Made by a program: the position numbers and the translations under genes
Notes under the pieces: model-generated
What the model saw: only the letters and a program-made list of their open reading frames with translations
Databases searched by the model: none
What the model was told of the DNA's origin: nothing
Assembly (NCBI GenBank): GCA_963922205.1
Contig: CAWUHX010000081.1
Span: 744,001 to 808,000, forward strand
DNA from: Romanomermis culicivorax
Lineage: Eukaryota; Nematoda; Enoplea; Mermithida; Mermithidae
Direction: 5' to 3'
DNA: 64,000 nucleotides
Shown here: in pieces, positions 47,154-58,200 of the stretch
Position numbering within the stretch: position 1 is the first letter of the stretch
How the letters are laid out: the number at the start of each line of letters is the position of its first letter

Positions 47154-48522
47154 AAATGTACTTGATTTGGGGATTGAAAAATTCTATGCAAAATTTGCTT
47201 GACAGTCCTGAATTTCCTTTATTGTCCAGAAAACTTTGATTGCAGTAGGAATAAGCATATTTCTTGCCTGATTCCATTGCAAGTGGGGTAATGGATTGAT
47301 GATGAATATTCCTGTAAACTGCTCAATTCTTAATCATAATCATATAATTTTAATGCAATTGACATTACCCGTCAAAAATCAACAAGTTAATAAAACCGCT
47401 GTCGTCAAGCATTAGGGTTAAAAAAGAATACAACAATGTACCTAGAATAAACCACTGGAATAGACAAGCTTACACTTTTTACCATCAAAACGTGGGAAAT
47501 ATGTGACATTTTCCAAAATATTGTCACGGAATAAATTTTCTTTGTAACTTTTTACTTTTTCTACAAAAAGTTTTTGCCATTTATTTTCTACTCTTTCACG
47601 AAATTTTGTAGCGGCTTTTTGATTGTGCAATTTTCAGTATGATTTTTTCTTGATCTGCCCAAAAAACGTTATGTTCCTTCTGCGGTTTGCATAAATTCCA
47701 CGAGCTAACATCATGAAGTCCAGATGTGCCTTAGAATAAGATCTTGTGAGAAAAGCTTAGAGGATCAAGTTCTCTACACTTTCATACCCTAAATATTTGT
47801 TATTCAATGTATCATTATAGTTTCTAACGATATTTTTTCAGTCATTGTAGAGTTTTAGGTGAACTCTGATTTTGTGTGTTGCTTTTTTTAGTTTGTGCTG
47901 TATTGTGCTTTTTGTACGAGGAAAAATTTTAGTAAATGATTTTTCGCCCTACACTGTTGCTTGTAAATTGAAAACTACAATTAGAAGGTAGGAAGTGCCA
48001 AAGCTGGTACCAAAATGATTCTTTCTATTTAAGGTTTCGCCTAGTGGGCCAATAGTTTTTTTAGCTTTTTGAGAGGTTCTTCTAGATGCTGTAGTTATCT
48101 ATAAGAACATCAATTTTTTTCAACCTTCACCCGATCGCAGTTTTTCTGAAAATGTCTGCAAATCGCTAAACCGGAAAGATTTTTTGACGTTTGCTCTCCG
48201 CACTACAATGGCCTACAATCTTTCAACGAAAAAATCATCTGCCAATTTTTGAAATAAGAAAGTAAAAAAAAACAGAATAGCCGATGCTTTAACGAGTTTA
48301 TTGATTAATATAAATATGAAATTGAATTTGTACAAAATGCAGGTAAGACTGCAGTTCGAGATACACACTTACTGCAAAAAATGATTCTTTTCACCAATGG
48401 TATACTTCTTTGACGGTTTACAACTTTTGGTGCTTTACAAAGGTCTTCCTGTTCAATTCTAATTTTCGTGTGCGGAGTAGAATCATCAATTAAAAAATAA
48501 CTAACCTAAAATTTCCCTTCTG
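47154..48522. other. Intergenic, no feature recognised
   Basis: Between the Six stop codon and the next gene on the same strand. Contains the Six 3' untranslated region and the promoter of the following gene by position only. I see no repeat boundary or exon. Confidence 0.4.
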
Positions 48523-51500
48523 ATGAATAATAAATCGAAATCGCAACTAAATGATAAAGAAAAAATTAAGAAAAAGTTGACGGCGGACTGCGATCGAAAA
48601 CCCAAAGAATCAAGATTACGAACAATTATCGATAAAATGGGCTTAACTAATGGTAAGTACTTGCTACATAGAATGATCCTGCATACAACAGTTTCATTTC
48701 GCTTGTTTTTACTGCAGTTACAGAAATATGAATCATGATCCTACACTATATCAAACGTTCACAGTAAGTCTGCAATCGCTACTGTTATATTACAGTATTC
48801 TCTGTACTTCGAGTAATGTCAATTTTTTCCTCGCAGCTAAATTCAAAAGCACGGATTTAGTGACTGACACGGATTCGTCGAAAAAAGTTCTTGCAAAATC
48901 GAAATCGACGTCGTCGGAAGGCAGTTCGAAGAAAAAGTCGAAAACTAAAAAATCGACAATTGTGACGGCAACATCGTCGTCGGCGACGAAAAAATCTACG
49001 CCTTCTTTGCCGTCGTTGACCAAAACGAGCGACGAAAAATCGTCGACCGGCGACGAAACTAGTAAAAAGAGGGACGGCGCCAAAAGTAGCAAAGCTACGC
49101 GTGACGGCGCCACCCATAAGACGCCTCGTTTCCCGATCATGAGAGAAGTGAAAATTATTCGAGGGTTGACAGAATTTTTCAATTTAGAGGATTATAAGTA
49201 AGTGGACCTTGTGTCTCTGAAACATTCATGTAATAGGGGGAAGTGCCGTAGGATCCCCCATCGTAGACTATATGGCTAGCCATATGGTAGCCGTAAGGAC
49301 CCCATACCTTTGGTCAGAAAAAAACTGAAAAATGTCAATTTGTTATAAAAATGGTCATTATTGAGCAAAAAAATTGTCAAAAATGTTAATTTTCTCGGCG
49401 CCTCGCGCCGTAAATACATTTTTCACGGTTTTTTAAACAAAAACTATTATTATTTGAAACATTTTCGGACCTTTTTGGCGGGAAAATCGAAATTTGTTTT
49501 CAAGAACCCTCAAAATTTTGGGAAATCGATGACCCTCCGTCCAAAAAAGTCGCCTAATCCCCCAGTCCTGGAGGCTCTGTTACATATGTGCTCGGAAAGT
49601 GTCTCAATCGACAAAAGATTAGGTTCTTGATTTTTCATTCTGAGAATAGTATAATAATTCGTAGTTCAAGTATTATTGGAGCATCTGCAACACTAAATTT
49701 TTGTGCTGTTCTTACTTTTTATAAAGTTATATTTCAACCATTCTTATTCACACCCATGAACTGATCAAACTAGATATACTGTGCCAAATAAAATTGAATA
49801 TTGTTAGGAATTTGATAAATTTGATCATGTTTTCCGTTTTTGGAGCTCATCAGGAGAAGATTAGGAAGATCCATATTCATAAGTCAGTTGAAAGTAAGAC
49901 TGCACCCAAGTTTAGAAAAAATATCTCAACACTGGTGAATAACTTCATTCATGATGAGAATTTTCACTTGAAACCTTCACACATCTTATGGAGTTGTTTT
50001 GAGTATCATTTCATATGATTAAGATTTTATCCGCTATGCGACTATTTTTTGAAATGGAAATAATCATGAAACACTTTGAAATTTATATGAATTTATTTTA
50101 CAGTAGGAACGAAAAGTTTGGTATTCCTGTGTCTGATTCACACCCATGTCATAACGTAATACGCACTTATGGATAGTACCGGACGGGCGCCTTATTTATT
50201 TCTTAGGCTTAGGCTGAGGGGCGCAACGAGGCTTTCGGCGGAGTCAGATACGCGAGCCCGAAGCACTTGTCTCGTTGATTCTCCCCCGGTATCAACTTGT
50301 TTATGCTCAAGTGTGCATAACGGTATAAGATGGGTGTGAATCAGACAAACTAATACCAAAAGTTTCGCAGAAAACGTTTTCGGAAAGGAAGTGCACCGAA
50401 TCTACAGTAAAATTTTTCAAAATATTCTCCTACAGCTAGCACTTGTAAGTTACAATAAAACTTGAAATGTGCAAATAATCAGTAGTCCATAAACATGGGA
50501 AGAGTCATCTTCAAATTTTTATCAGTGAAATTTGGTCGTGAAAGGGTACAGTAAATTTATGCATTTCACATTGTGGATTTCGAAAAATCGCATGCAAAAA
50601 GTATGCTAAATAGTCCGAACAACTTCAGCTGCTAAGACCAATTGTAAAAAACTGATAACAAGTTCCCATGAAAAGTTTGTCGGCTAGTTGCTGCAAGTCG
50701 TAGAAAGTCATTGCTATGCACAGTGGAATTGCATTACTAGAATTCGTTTGAAAACGTTACTCTAAGTCGACCTTTTTTGGGCCATCATTCTTTGCTGTAA
50801 TTGTTTCCTATTGTGAAATGTGCCACGTGATCCTAAAGTCTTTTACAAACTGTACAATAGTAAACGCAGATTCGAGAATAGACTCACTTTCCATACTGTC
50901 TCCATATGCTTCACGATGTAATTTACTTTTTCCTTAAGTTTGCATTGTCAATTTGAGCGTTTTTAGACATTTAATCGTGCTGACGTCAATCCAATATTTA
51001 CGTTCTTATCTACAAATTTGACTTTTTTCTTTTTTCCGCAGAATTTTCATTTGCAGGACACCGAATCAAGATTCAGCGTTGAAAAGTCGCACAGAAACTC
51101 AAAACACAGATAGAGGGGCCAGCAAAACGTCGTATTGTAACGTCAACGTATTGAACGATGGCCAGGATACCGTAGGCGACGAGTTTTGGTGCCAAAATAA
51201 TAAGAGAAAATTGCCGAAGAAAGTGCGGTCGTCTTCGTCAGTCAAATATACGTACGGTAAAATGGGGCCTCAAAAAGAAACATCTTGCACTAAGTGGTCG
51301 GTTTGCGGATTTTGCGGCGTCGTTGTATTGGGCGTCGTTTTAATTCTAACTTTGCTCTATTTTACGGGCGTCGTCAAATCTACGACTTTAAACGTCTACA
51401 GTACGACTACAAGTAAAATTTTTACGCATCATTCATTTGCTGACATAGAATGTGGGTCTTTTTGACTTTAGATTTGCTTTTCTCGTTGCACTGCTCTGCT

Positions 51501-54089
51501 TCAAATTTAATGAGTATGCGGTTACCATTTAGTGGTAGTGAGGATTGTTGTTACTGTTGTTATTGTTGTTTTTGCTGTAGTAAGTCTTCGTAAGTGTAGT
51601 TAGTAGTGGTGGTAGTAGCCGCGGTAGTAGCTGTCAAAGTATCTGTAGTAATAGCTAAGTGATGGTACAATAGTAGTATCAGTAATAATAGTGGAGGCAA
51701 CAATAATAGCGGTAGTAGTAGTAATAGTAATAGTTGCTGTTGTTGTAATAGTATTAGTGTAAGGGTAATAGTTGCAATAATATAGTAGTAGTAATACTAA
51801 TAGCAGTATTAGTAGTGAGTAATAACAATAATGGTGGTGGTAATACTAGTAGTTATGTTGGTCATAATGGTAGAGGTGCTGATAGCGGTAGTTGCTGTTG
51901 TAATAGTTTACTAATGGGTGTAATAGTTTAATAATGGTTGTAATGGTTTCTTAATGGTTGTAATAGTTTATTAATGGTTGTAATAGTCTACTAAGGGTTG
52001 TAATAGTTTATTAATGGTGGTAATAGTTTACGAATCGTTGTTATAATAGTACTAGTACATGTACTAGCAGAAGTAGTAGTACTTGTGGAAGTAGTTGTAA
52101 AGTATTCGTGTAAGCAGTAGTGGTAGTACTTGTAGTAGCAGTAGTCGTATTAGTAGTAGCATATAGGAGTATTGTTAATAGTCATATTTTTAGTAGTATA
52201 GTACTATTAGTAGTATAGTATTATTAGTAGTAATATTATTGATAGTAATATTATTAATAACAGTAATTAAGCTCGCATTAGGAAACAACTGGCTTACGAA
52301 TTTAAAGAATAGACTATCGATGCAATGCTGATGCGATCTTGGTAGGAACTATCGGGATGTGGAACAACTTGAATGCATACATGTAATTGGGGGGAAGTGC
52401 AACAGGAGTCCCTCCCCCCAGAAATCGTCGGCCATATGGCTAGCCGTCGGGCGACCGTTGGGCGATTTTCCAATGTTATGGCTAGTAGTCATAGGGACCC
52501 CCATACTTTTGGTTGGAACAATACTGCAAAATGTCAATTTTTTAATGAAAAATGTCAATTTTTGAACAGAAAATGGTCAAAAATGTCAATTTACTCGGCG
52601 CTCCGCGCGGTGAATACATTTTTTACAGTTTTTTAGACAAAAATTAATATTTTTTAGAACTGTTTTTTGAACTTTGTTGGTGAAAAAATCAAATATTTTT
52701 CTTTCAGAGACCCCTCCCCCAAAAATTTTGGGGGAATCAGTATCCCCAGGCACCAAAAAAGTCGCCCGACCCCCCCCCCCCCAGACCTCAGGGCCTCGTT
52801 ACTTGTATGCTTGAATGATAACATTTTGGCGAAAATTGGCTGTTCACCAAAGTTCCTTCGAACGATGAAAAAGTTCGTTGTCGGAGACACATTCTAGAAA
52901 TATTCATTGACCACACGCCGGGCATACAGACACTCGATTTTATTTTTTGTTGCTTTAACCTCGCAGCAGCTTGTTGAAACTTCGCTTCTCAAGATTTTAC
53001 CTGATGGGCTATTGTATCAACATTTTTACCCCGGGAGCCGGTTGCAATAATATCGATAATTGCGAACTCTTTTCTATGTTTTGTGTGCAAAAAAGTTCGC
53101 GATTGTCTCGAGCTCGGGATCGTCTTGTTTATTGTAACCGGCCCCAGGAATTTTTAGCCACTTTATTTATCCAATGTATTTTGCAGCTCAGTCGTGGAAC
53201 ATAAAAACTTGGGGCCGGTTTCATCAAAGAGACTTGAGACTTAAACTGAGCTGCAGCTTAAACCTACGCTAAATTCTATATGTTGTAACATTGCCGTTAA
53301 GGTGCAGCTCAGCTGTAGCTCAACTCCTACTCTCAAAACATATCGGGAAAGTTAAGGTTCAGCTCAGCTGGAGCTTAAGTCTCTTTGATGAAACCGACCC
53401 TCGGTCGAAAGTTTGAAATCACAGAATCCTTCTCGTTTTAAAACATTTTAAAATTGTATTCAATGTTTATTTCATTTCCCGATTTCGGATTAGTTAAAGT
53501 AGCAGTTACAGTTGCAACAACAATAAGTACAGTCAATATGCATTAAGACATTCGCTTTGAAATTTCATTTCCAGCATCTAACTTTGTGTACAAAATAGCG
53601 ACAAAATCCGGTTTTTATCCCGCCATACCGCCTATATCAGCTTCAACCGATTCCGATTTCATTGACGAAGATCAAACGATCGAAAGTTCAACAAAGAAAG
53701 AAACGCAAGCAATCGTAACGTGGTTGCCCCAAAATCGTACGATTTTGGATAAGGACGATAACGATCGATTATCATCATCTACAATATCAAAATCATCTTC
53801 GTCGTCGACTAGCCGATCAACTAAAAAATTGATATTTAACGTCACAAAATTGATTATTTCGAATTCGACCATAGTAACGTCGCCTGGTGGGCGATATAAC
53901 GAGACAACGGTTCAAAAGACGACTGCGACGTCTTATTACGCTAGAACTAGTTCTCTTTCTTATTCTCCTTCTTCTACGTCCGATAATGCTATACCGTATT
54001 TCAATTTAAAGTCAACAAGGAGGGATGTCGCTTCTCCGACTAACGATACGTCGACGAATGTAAAAGTTGCAACGACCACTGCGAAATGA
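48523..54089 (+). CDS. Unrecognised single-pass membrane protein, Ser/Thr-rich
   Basis: Exons 48523-48652, 48837-49197, 51057-51412 and 53575-54089 splice with matching phases (1, 2, 1) to 453 aa. The first ~165 residues are Lys/Ser/Thr-rich and hydrophilic. There is one strong membrane segment at about 244-270 (KWSVCGFCGVVVLGVVLILT). The C-terminal ~180 residues are Ser/Thr-rich with several N-glycosylation sequons (for example NRT, NVT, NST, NET) and no signal peptide is present, so a type II orientation with a mucin-like extracellular part is likely. Cysteines cluster just before the membrane. No domain recognised and no function can be claimed. Two of its introns are long and filled with repeats. 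Confidence 0.75.
49226..49590. mobile_element. Short inverted-repeat element, copy A
   Basis: Related to 52374-52810 along its length (GGGGGAAGTGC, GCCATATGG, GGTCA.AAATGT, CCTTTTTGGCGGGAAAATC, CGATGACCCTCCG). Ends are CATGTAATAGGGGG and, inverted, CACATATGTAACAGAG. Contains CGGCGCCTCGCGCCG at 49396-49410. Lies in an intron. Confidence 0.65.
50110..50368. mobile_element. 259-bp palindromic MITE
   Basis: Left end CGAAAAGTTTGGTATT, right end inverted CGAAACTTTTGGTATT; both continue with GTCTGATTCACACCCAT. The core is GC-rich, including GGCTTAGGCTGAGGGGCGCA. It lies in the same intron as copy A of the previous family. Confidence 0.8.
51530..52270. repeat. Low-complexity TAG/TAA-rich array
   Basis: About 740 bases of the last intron are built from TAGTAGT, GTAATAG and GTTGTTG words. 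Within it, 51898-52040 is a clearer array of about seven GTAATAGTTTATTAATGGTT units (20 bases). The strand is strongly depleted in C. Confidence 0.85.
52374..52810. mobile_element. Short inverted-repeat element, copy B
   Basis: Ends are GCATACATGTAA and, inverted, GCATACAAGTAACGAGG. The hexamer TTGAAT lies directly outside both ends (52368-52373, 52811-52816), a probable target duplication. Contains CGGCGCTCCGCGCGG at 52596-52610 and long C runs. It matches copy A at 49226-49590. Confidence 0.7.
53033..53147. mobile_element. Small inverted-repeat element, CCGGTTGCAATAA ends
   Basis: Starts GGGAGCCGGTTGCAATAA and ends with the near complement TTATTGTAACCGGCCCC. Internal AGTTCGCGATTGTCTCGAG words recur in the elements near 56205-56550 and 57355-57466. 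Confidence 0.6.
53212..53400. mobile_element. 189-bp palindromic MITE
   Basis: The left end GGGCCGGTTTCATCAAAGAG is mirrored by the right end GGGTCGGTTTCATCAAAGAG in inverted orientation, followed inward by GCAGCTCAG-type words. It lies just upstream of the last exon of the 48.5-54.1 kb gene. Confidence 0.8.
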
Positions 54090-55278
54090 AGTGAAATAAT
54101 GTTATATTGTGATGGCTAGTGATCTTAGAATTCTAGATAAAAAAGAACGGGTTATGTTGTCGCTGAAATTTCAAAAATTCAAGCCAAGCATAATGTGAAA
54201 ATTTTCCTCGAAAATTCGTGAGCTGGCACAAGTCTGTCGAAAGGGATCATGTTTTCTGGATCACGCTGTTTGCTCTAAATTCATAGAAAGTCTTTGCAGT
54301 CGTTCCCTCCAGAGTAGAATAGTAACACTTGTTAAAAATGCGAATACGATATTCTTGTGTTCGAAAGGTGATGTCAGATATACTATTCTTCAAGGACGTA
54401 CAATGACTGCTAAATTTTAGGACATCAAAATTTGTTGGAGAAAACTCGATATGGTCAATAAAACTCGATAATGTCTACATGGTAAACTATGAGTAATAAA
54501 AAATGAAACACAGCCATCAAAAAATTATGCATGGAAATCTAATTATCGTACAAGTCCTGACATCGATGATTATTTTCACACAGATTAATGATTAAAATAA
54601 TTCGAGCGAGTTGTGGTCATAACAAGGTTTCATAAGCATACTAGTCGACTCACTAGTGCTGTAAACTAATAATTCATTGTCGATAAGGAACTTATTGACT
54701 TTAGCATGTTCTTCTAAATGACCTCAACAACGTAGTTAACTGAATCGAATGGTATTTCTATGAAAATCTGAGCGTATACTGCAATTTCTGGAGCTAAAAA
54801 ATTAACAGTAACTGTTGAACCGTACAATCACGATATCACGATTTTTGCATAACAGCCTACAAATTTTACGGTGTTTGACTGGAAAGAGCTTTTCCTGTAG
54901 AGATAACTTTCAATTGATGAATTGGATTGAGAATGACCAATGAATCAAAATTCAATTCTGAGATAACTAGATCATACGATCATAAGTGCAAGGTGTCAAA
55001 ATTAAATTTCCGCAGAAATTTTCTCAAGTCCATCAAAAATTACAATAAAAATGAAGAAAAAGTAATGAAACTTGCAACGAGTTATCTGATCATCAATTAG
55101 AAGAAGAGTATGTTATCAGTCTTTTATTGCAATAACGCATTTCAGCGTTCTAAACATGCAAATCATATAAATTACATATTTCTATACTAAAAATGGCACT
55201 ATCTATGCAAATTTCATTCTTTTCTCGCAATTTCTTTGCCTAAAACATTCTCTTCTACCTCAAAAAACGTCGACTGCA
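54090..55278. other. Intergenic, no feature recognised
   Basis: AT-rich spacer between two plus-strand genes. I see no exon, repeat boundary or RNA gene; it probably contains the promoter of the leucine-rich-repeat gene. Confidence 0.4.
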
Positions 55279-58200
55279 ATGAATTTTATCGTCCAAATTT
55301 TTTTCGCCCTAATTTCCTACCATTTTCGTCAACGTTTTTGCCAATCGACCAACGGCGACGAATGCTCGGCATCATTGAAAACCGTATGCCCGAAACAATG
55401 CCGGGTGATCGAAAATCATCAGCTAGATTTGGATTGCTCGCCAGCCAACGATTTCAAAGAACTGATACGACAGTTGAGATTGGCCGGTTTACCTATCAAA
55501 TTGCTAAAAATCAATAACAACCCGAATTTGATCAATTTACCGGGCAAAAGTTTCAGTCGCTTGAAAATCGAGAAATTAGATTTGTCGAAAAATGGGCTTA
55601 TTGATGTGAGTTTCTGGTAACATAAGATGTTGGGTAGTAATTTGATTTCGTCTTCCAGATCAACCCTAGAGCTTTCGACCAAGATAATCAACTTGTCGAT
55701 TTGGATTTATCTTTCAATAAATTGACAAAAATACCGGACCTAAAAAGCTTTCGAGCTTTGGAAAATTTGGACGTTAGCCAGAATCGGATACCCAGCTCCG
55801 ATGTCAAAGTTGAGTCTTTCGTCGGCAATCCGAGACTACGGTTTATCAAAATCGATCCGGATAAAATGCTGTATCTGCAACAGTAAGTCAACTAGAAGGT
55901 AGGAACCAGTGAGAATTGAAAAATCGAAATCTATGATCAACGATTTTCGGTAGTTCATGTCTTCATTGAAGAGCCTCAATTCAATGCGCCTAAGTTGAGC
56001 TGCGATTTTTCTGGGTGCTTTTATCTCGGTCAGGTGTTTTTTAATAGACGTTTTTCATGAGTTCAAATAAGTTTTTAAGCTCAAGAAAGCTAAAAATCAT
56101 CAAAACCAACTGAAAATTAGCATTTAGAAGGCCTAATTTTCATCACAGTTTTTTGGAAAATTTGACTGCAAAATGAAATTTCTGTTTGTTTAATATCAGG
56201 AACAGAGACCGGTTGCAATATTTCGGTTTGAGTCCGAACTCGTGATTATTTCGATCAAGAAAATTGTGAACTCGCGATCAGTAGTTGTGTTGAGGCAACC
56301 TTTTCCCGCTTCTCGGGGCTTCAGTAAAAGTTAGGCTCGGTCTGGAACTTGAACCCAGGACCTTGCGGCTACCGTCCGCACGCTCCAGCCAACTGAGCCA
56401 ACCGAGCAGCGGGAAGGGCGCTCTCTTTTTGCAACAAATCGTAGTTGAGGTGGCTGCTTTGGTCACTCTCAACAGTTGCAACAATCTCGGGATAATTCGG
56501 ACGTTGCGATTATCTCGAGCTCAAGATAATCGCGAGCTCGGACTAATGTAATTCTGATCGCGACTTCGATTTCAGTTGTACACAAAAGTTAATCGTCATG
56601 GGTAGCAGGTCTATGTCCTAGAAAAATGTTCGTTTTCTACACATTTTGGAATGACTCGACTAATCTTCAAATAAATCAAGAATCATGAGGAACCTGACAT
56701 TATGTTCTTGAAGTATAGTTCTGCGTTTCCTGAAATATAAGAATTCACGATGCTTCTGAATAGTGATTACAGACAACCTAAATCAAGTTCGTGAATATGA
56801 ATTTATAGTTTGCTTTTTTATATAATGCTTCTAAATGGACAAATCGCTCACAGAAGCTTTTTAAAGAACTTTGTCACAAAAACATTGTTAAGGCTTTATG
56901 ACGTGTTTAGCAGAAAACTACTAAAATATAGAATAGTCCATTTATTCCAGTTTCCTTTTCAGAAACGCATGAAAAAAAGAAAACCAGACTGTAGTCATTA
57001 TAAATATGAAAATATGAAATCATGTATTTCAAATCGGGACCACAAATGCGTCTCTTAATTTATTGAGTTCTTGAAAACCTCTAAGAAAAAGCTATTATCA
57101 GAAATAATTCATCCTAATTATTTCTGATTTTTTTCATTTTATTATTCCATTTCTGATTCTGATTTACATTTCTTTAATTTATAGCTACAAATTTCATTTC
57201 TCAAGTTCTTAGTAAGGCTTAATTTTACTAGTTTCGAATTGTTGTTCTTTTTTAAATAACTTCCAAATCGGTACACTATTTTCGCCGATTTTTTTAACTC
57301 CCGCAGAACACGTAGCATCATGCTTCCCATTGAATGGCAATGTTTTCCCACGAAGGTTGAGACAATCGAGAGCCCGGTCTTGAGCTCAGCGAGCGATTAG
57401 CTAATGCTCAGCATTAACGACACTGAGCTCGCAATGATTCTCAACATTAGTTAATGCAACCGGCCACACTTGTTTTGGTCCATGGTGTTGTGTCAAGAGG
57501 AAGTGGTGTCTTCACATTTGGGTGAAAAAGTTCACTGTGAAACTTTATTCAAAATTAGTTGAGTGATTTAGAAAGTGGACTCACAAATTTATTGACTCAA
57601 CGGGAAACGAGCTAATGAAACATAAATTAAATTGTTGTATGGGTTAGGTCTTCCTTGACATAGTGCTTTGAGGCATTAGCGTAGTGGATTGGTACTAATC
57701 TTGAATTGCAGTCAAAAATCTGCACGATCCCACTAAATCATTTTTTTCCTCAGTTTCCTCAATATGAATTCTCAATGATACCAGGTCGAGTGAACACTAT
57801 AACAAATTTTTTTGGACAAGTCATTGGTTTCATTTGTAATAAGGTAAGTCAGCATCTGGTAGGATATCCTAAATTGTGGTGTCGCGAGCAAATTCTATAC
57901 TCAGGGACGCCCTACTCCAAAAAACGGAATCCAATTCCAATATTGCACCGAATCTTCCGGCTCAACCCAAGGCCATTGCCCCGCCTCCAAATCCCATCGG
58001 TTCTTTTATCGGTGCCAGTTTGCTGACCGATTTAGTACAAAATTTGCCTTCTTTGGTCACAACGCTTTCGGCCACGAAAAATATTCCGGTGACGACCGAA
58101 ACTGAAAAGCCAGTTCTGGAAAATAAACTTGCTGCAGTAAGCTGGCTGATTCTGGAAGTGCCTGAACATTTGACGTCAATATAACTTTTGACAGCAAATT

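Noticed and set aside
57660-57715. TAGCGTAGTGG box-A-like motif
   Set aside because: No B box at the correct distance and no cloverleaf; chance match.
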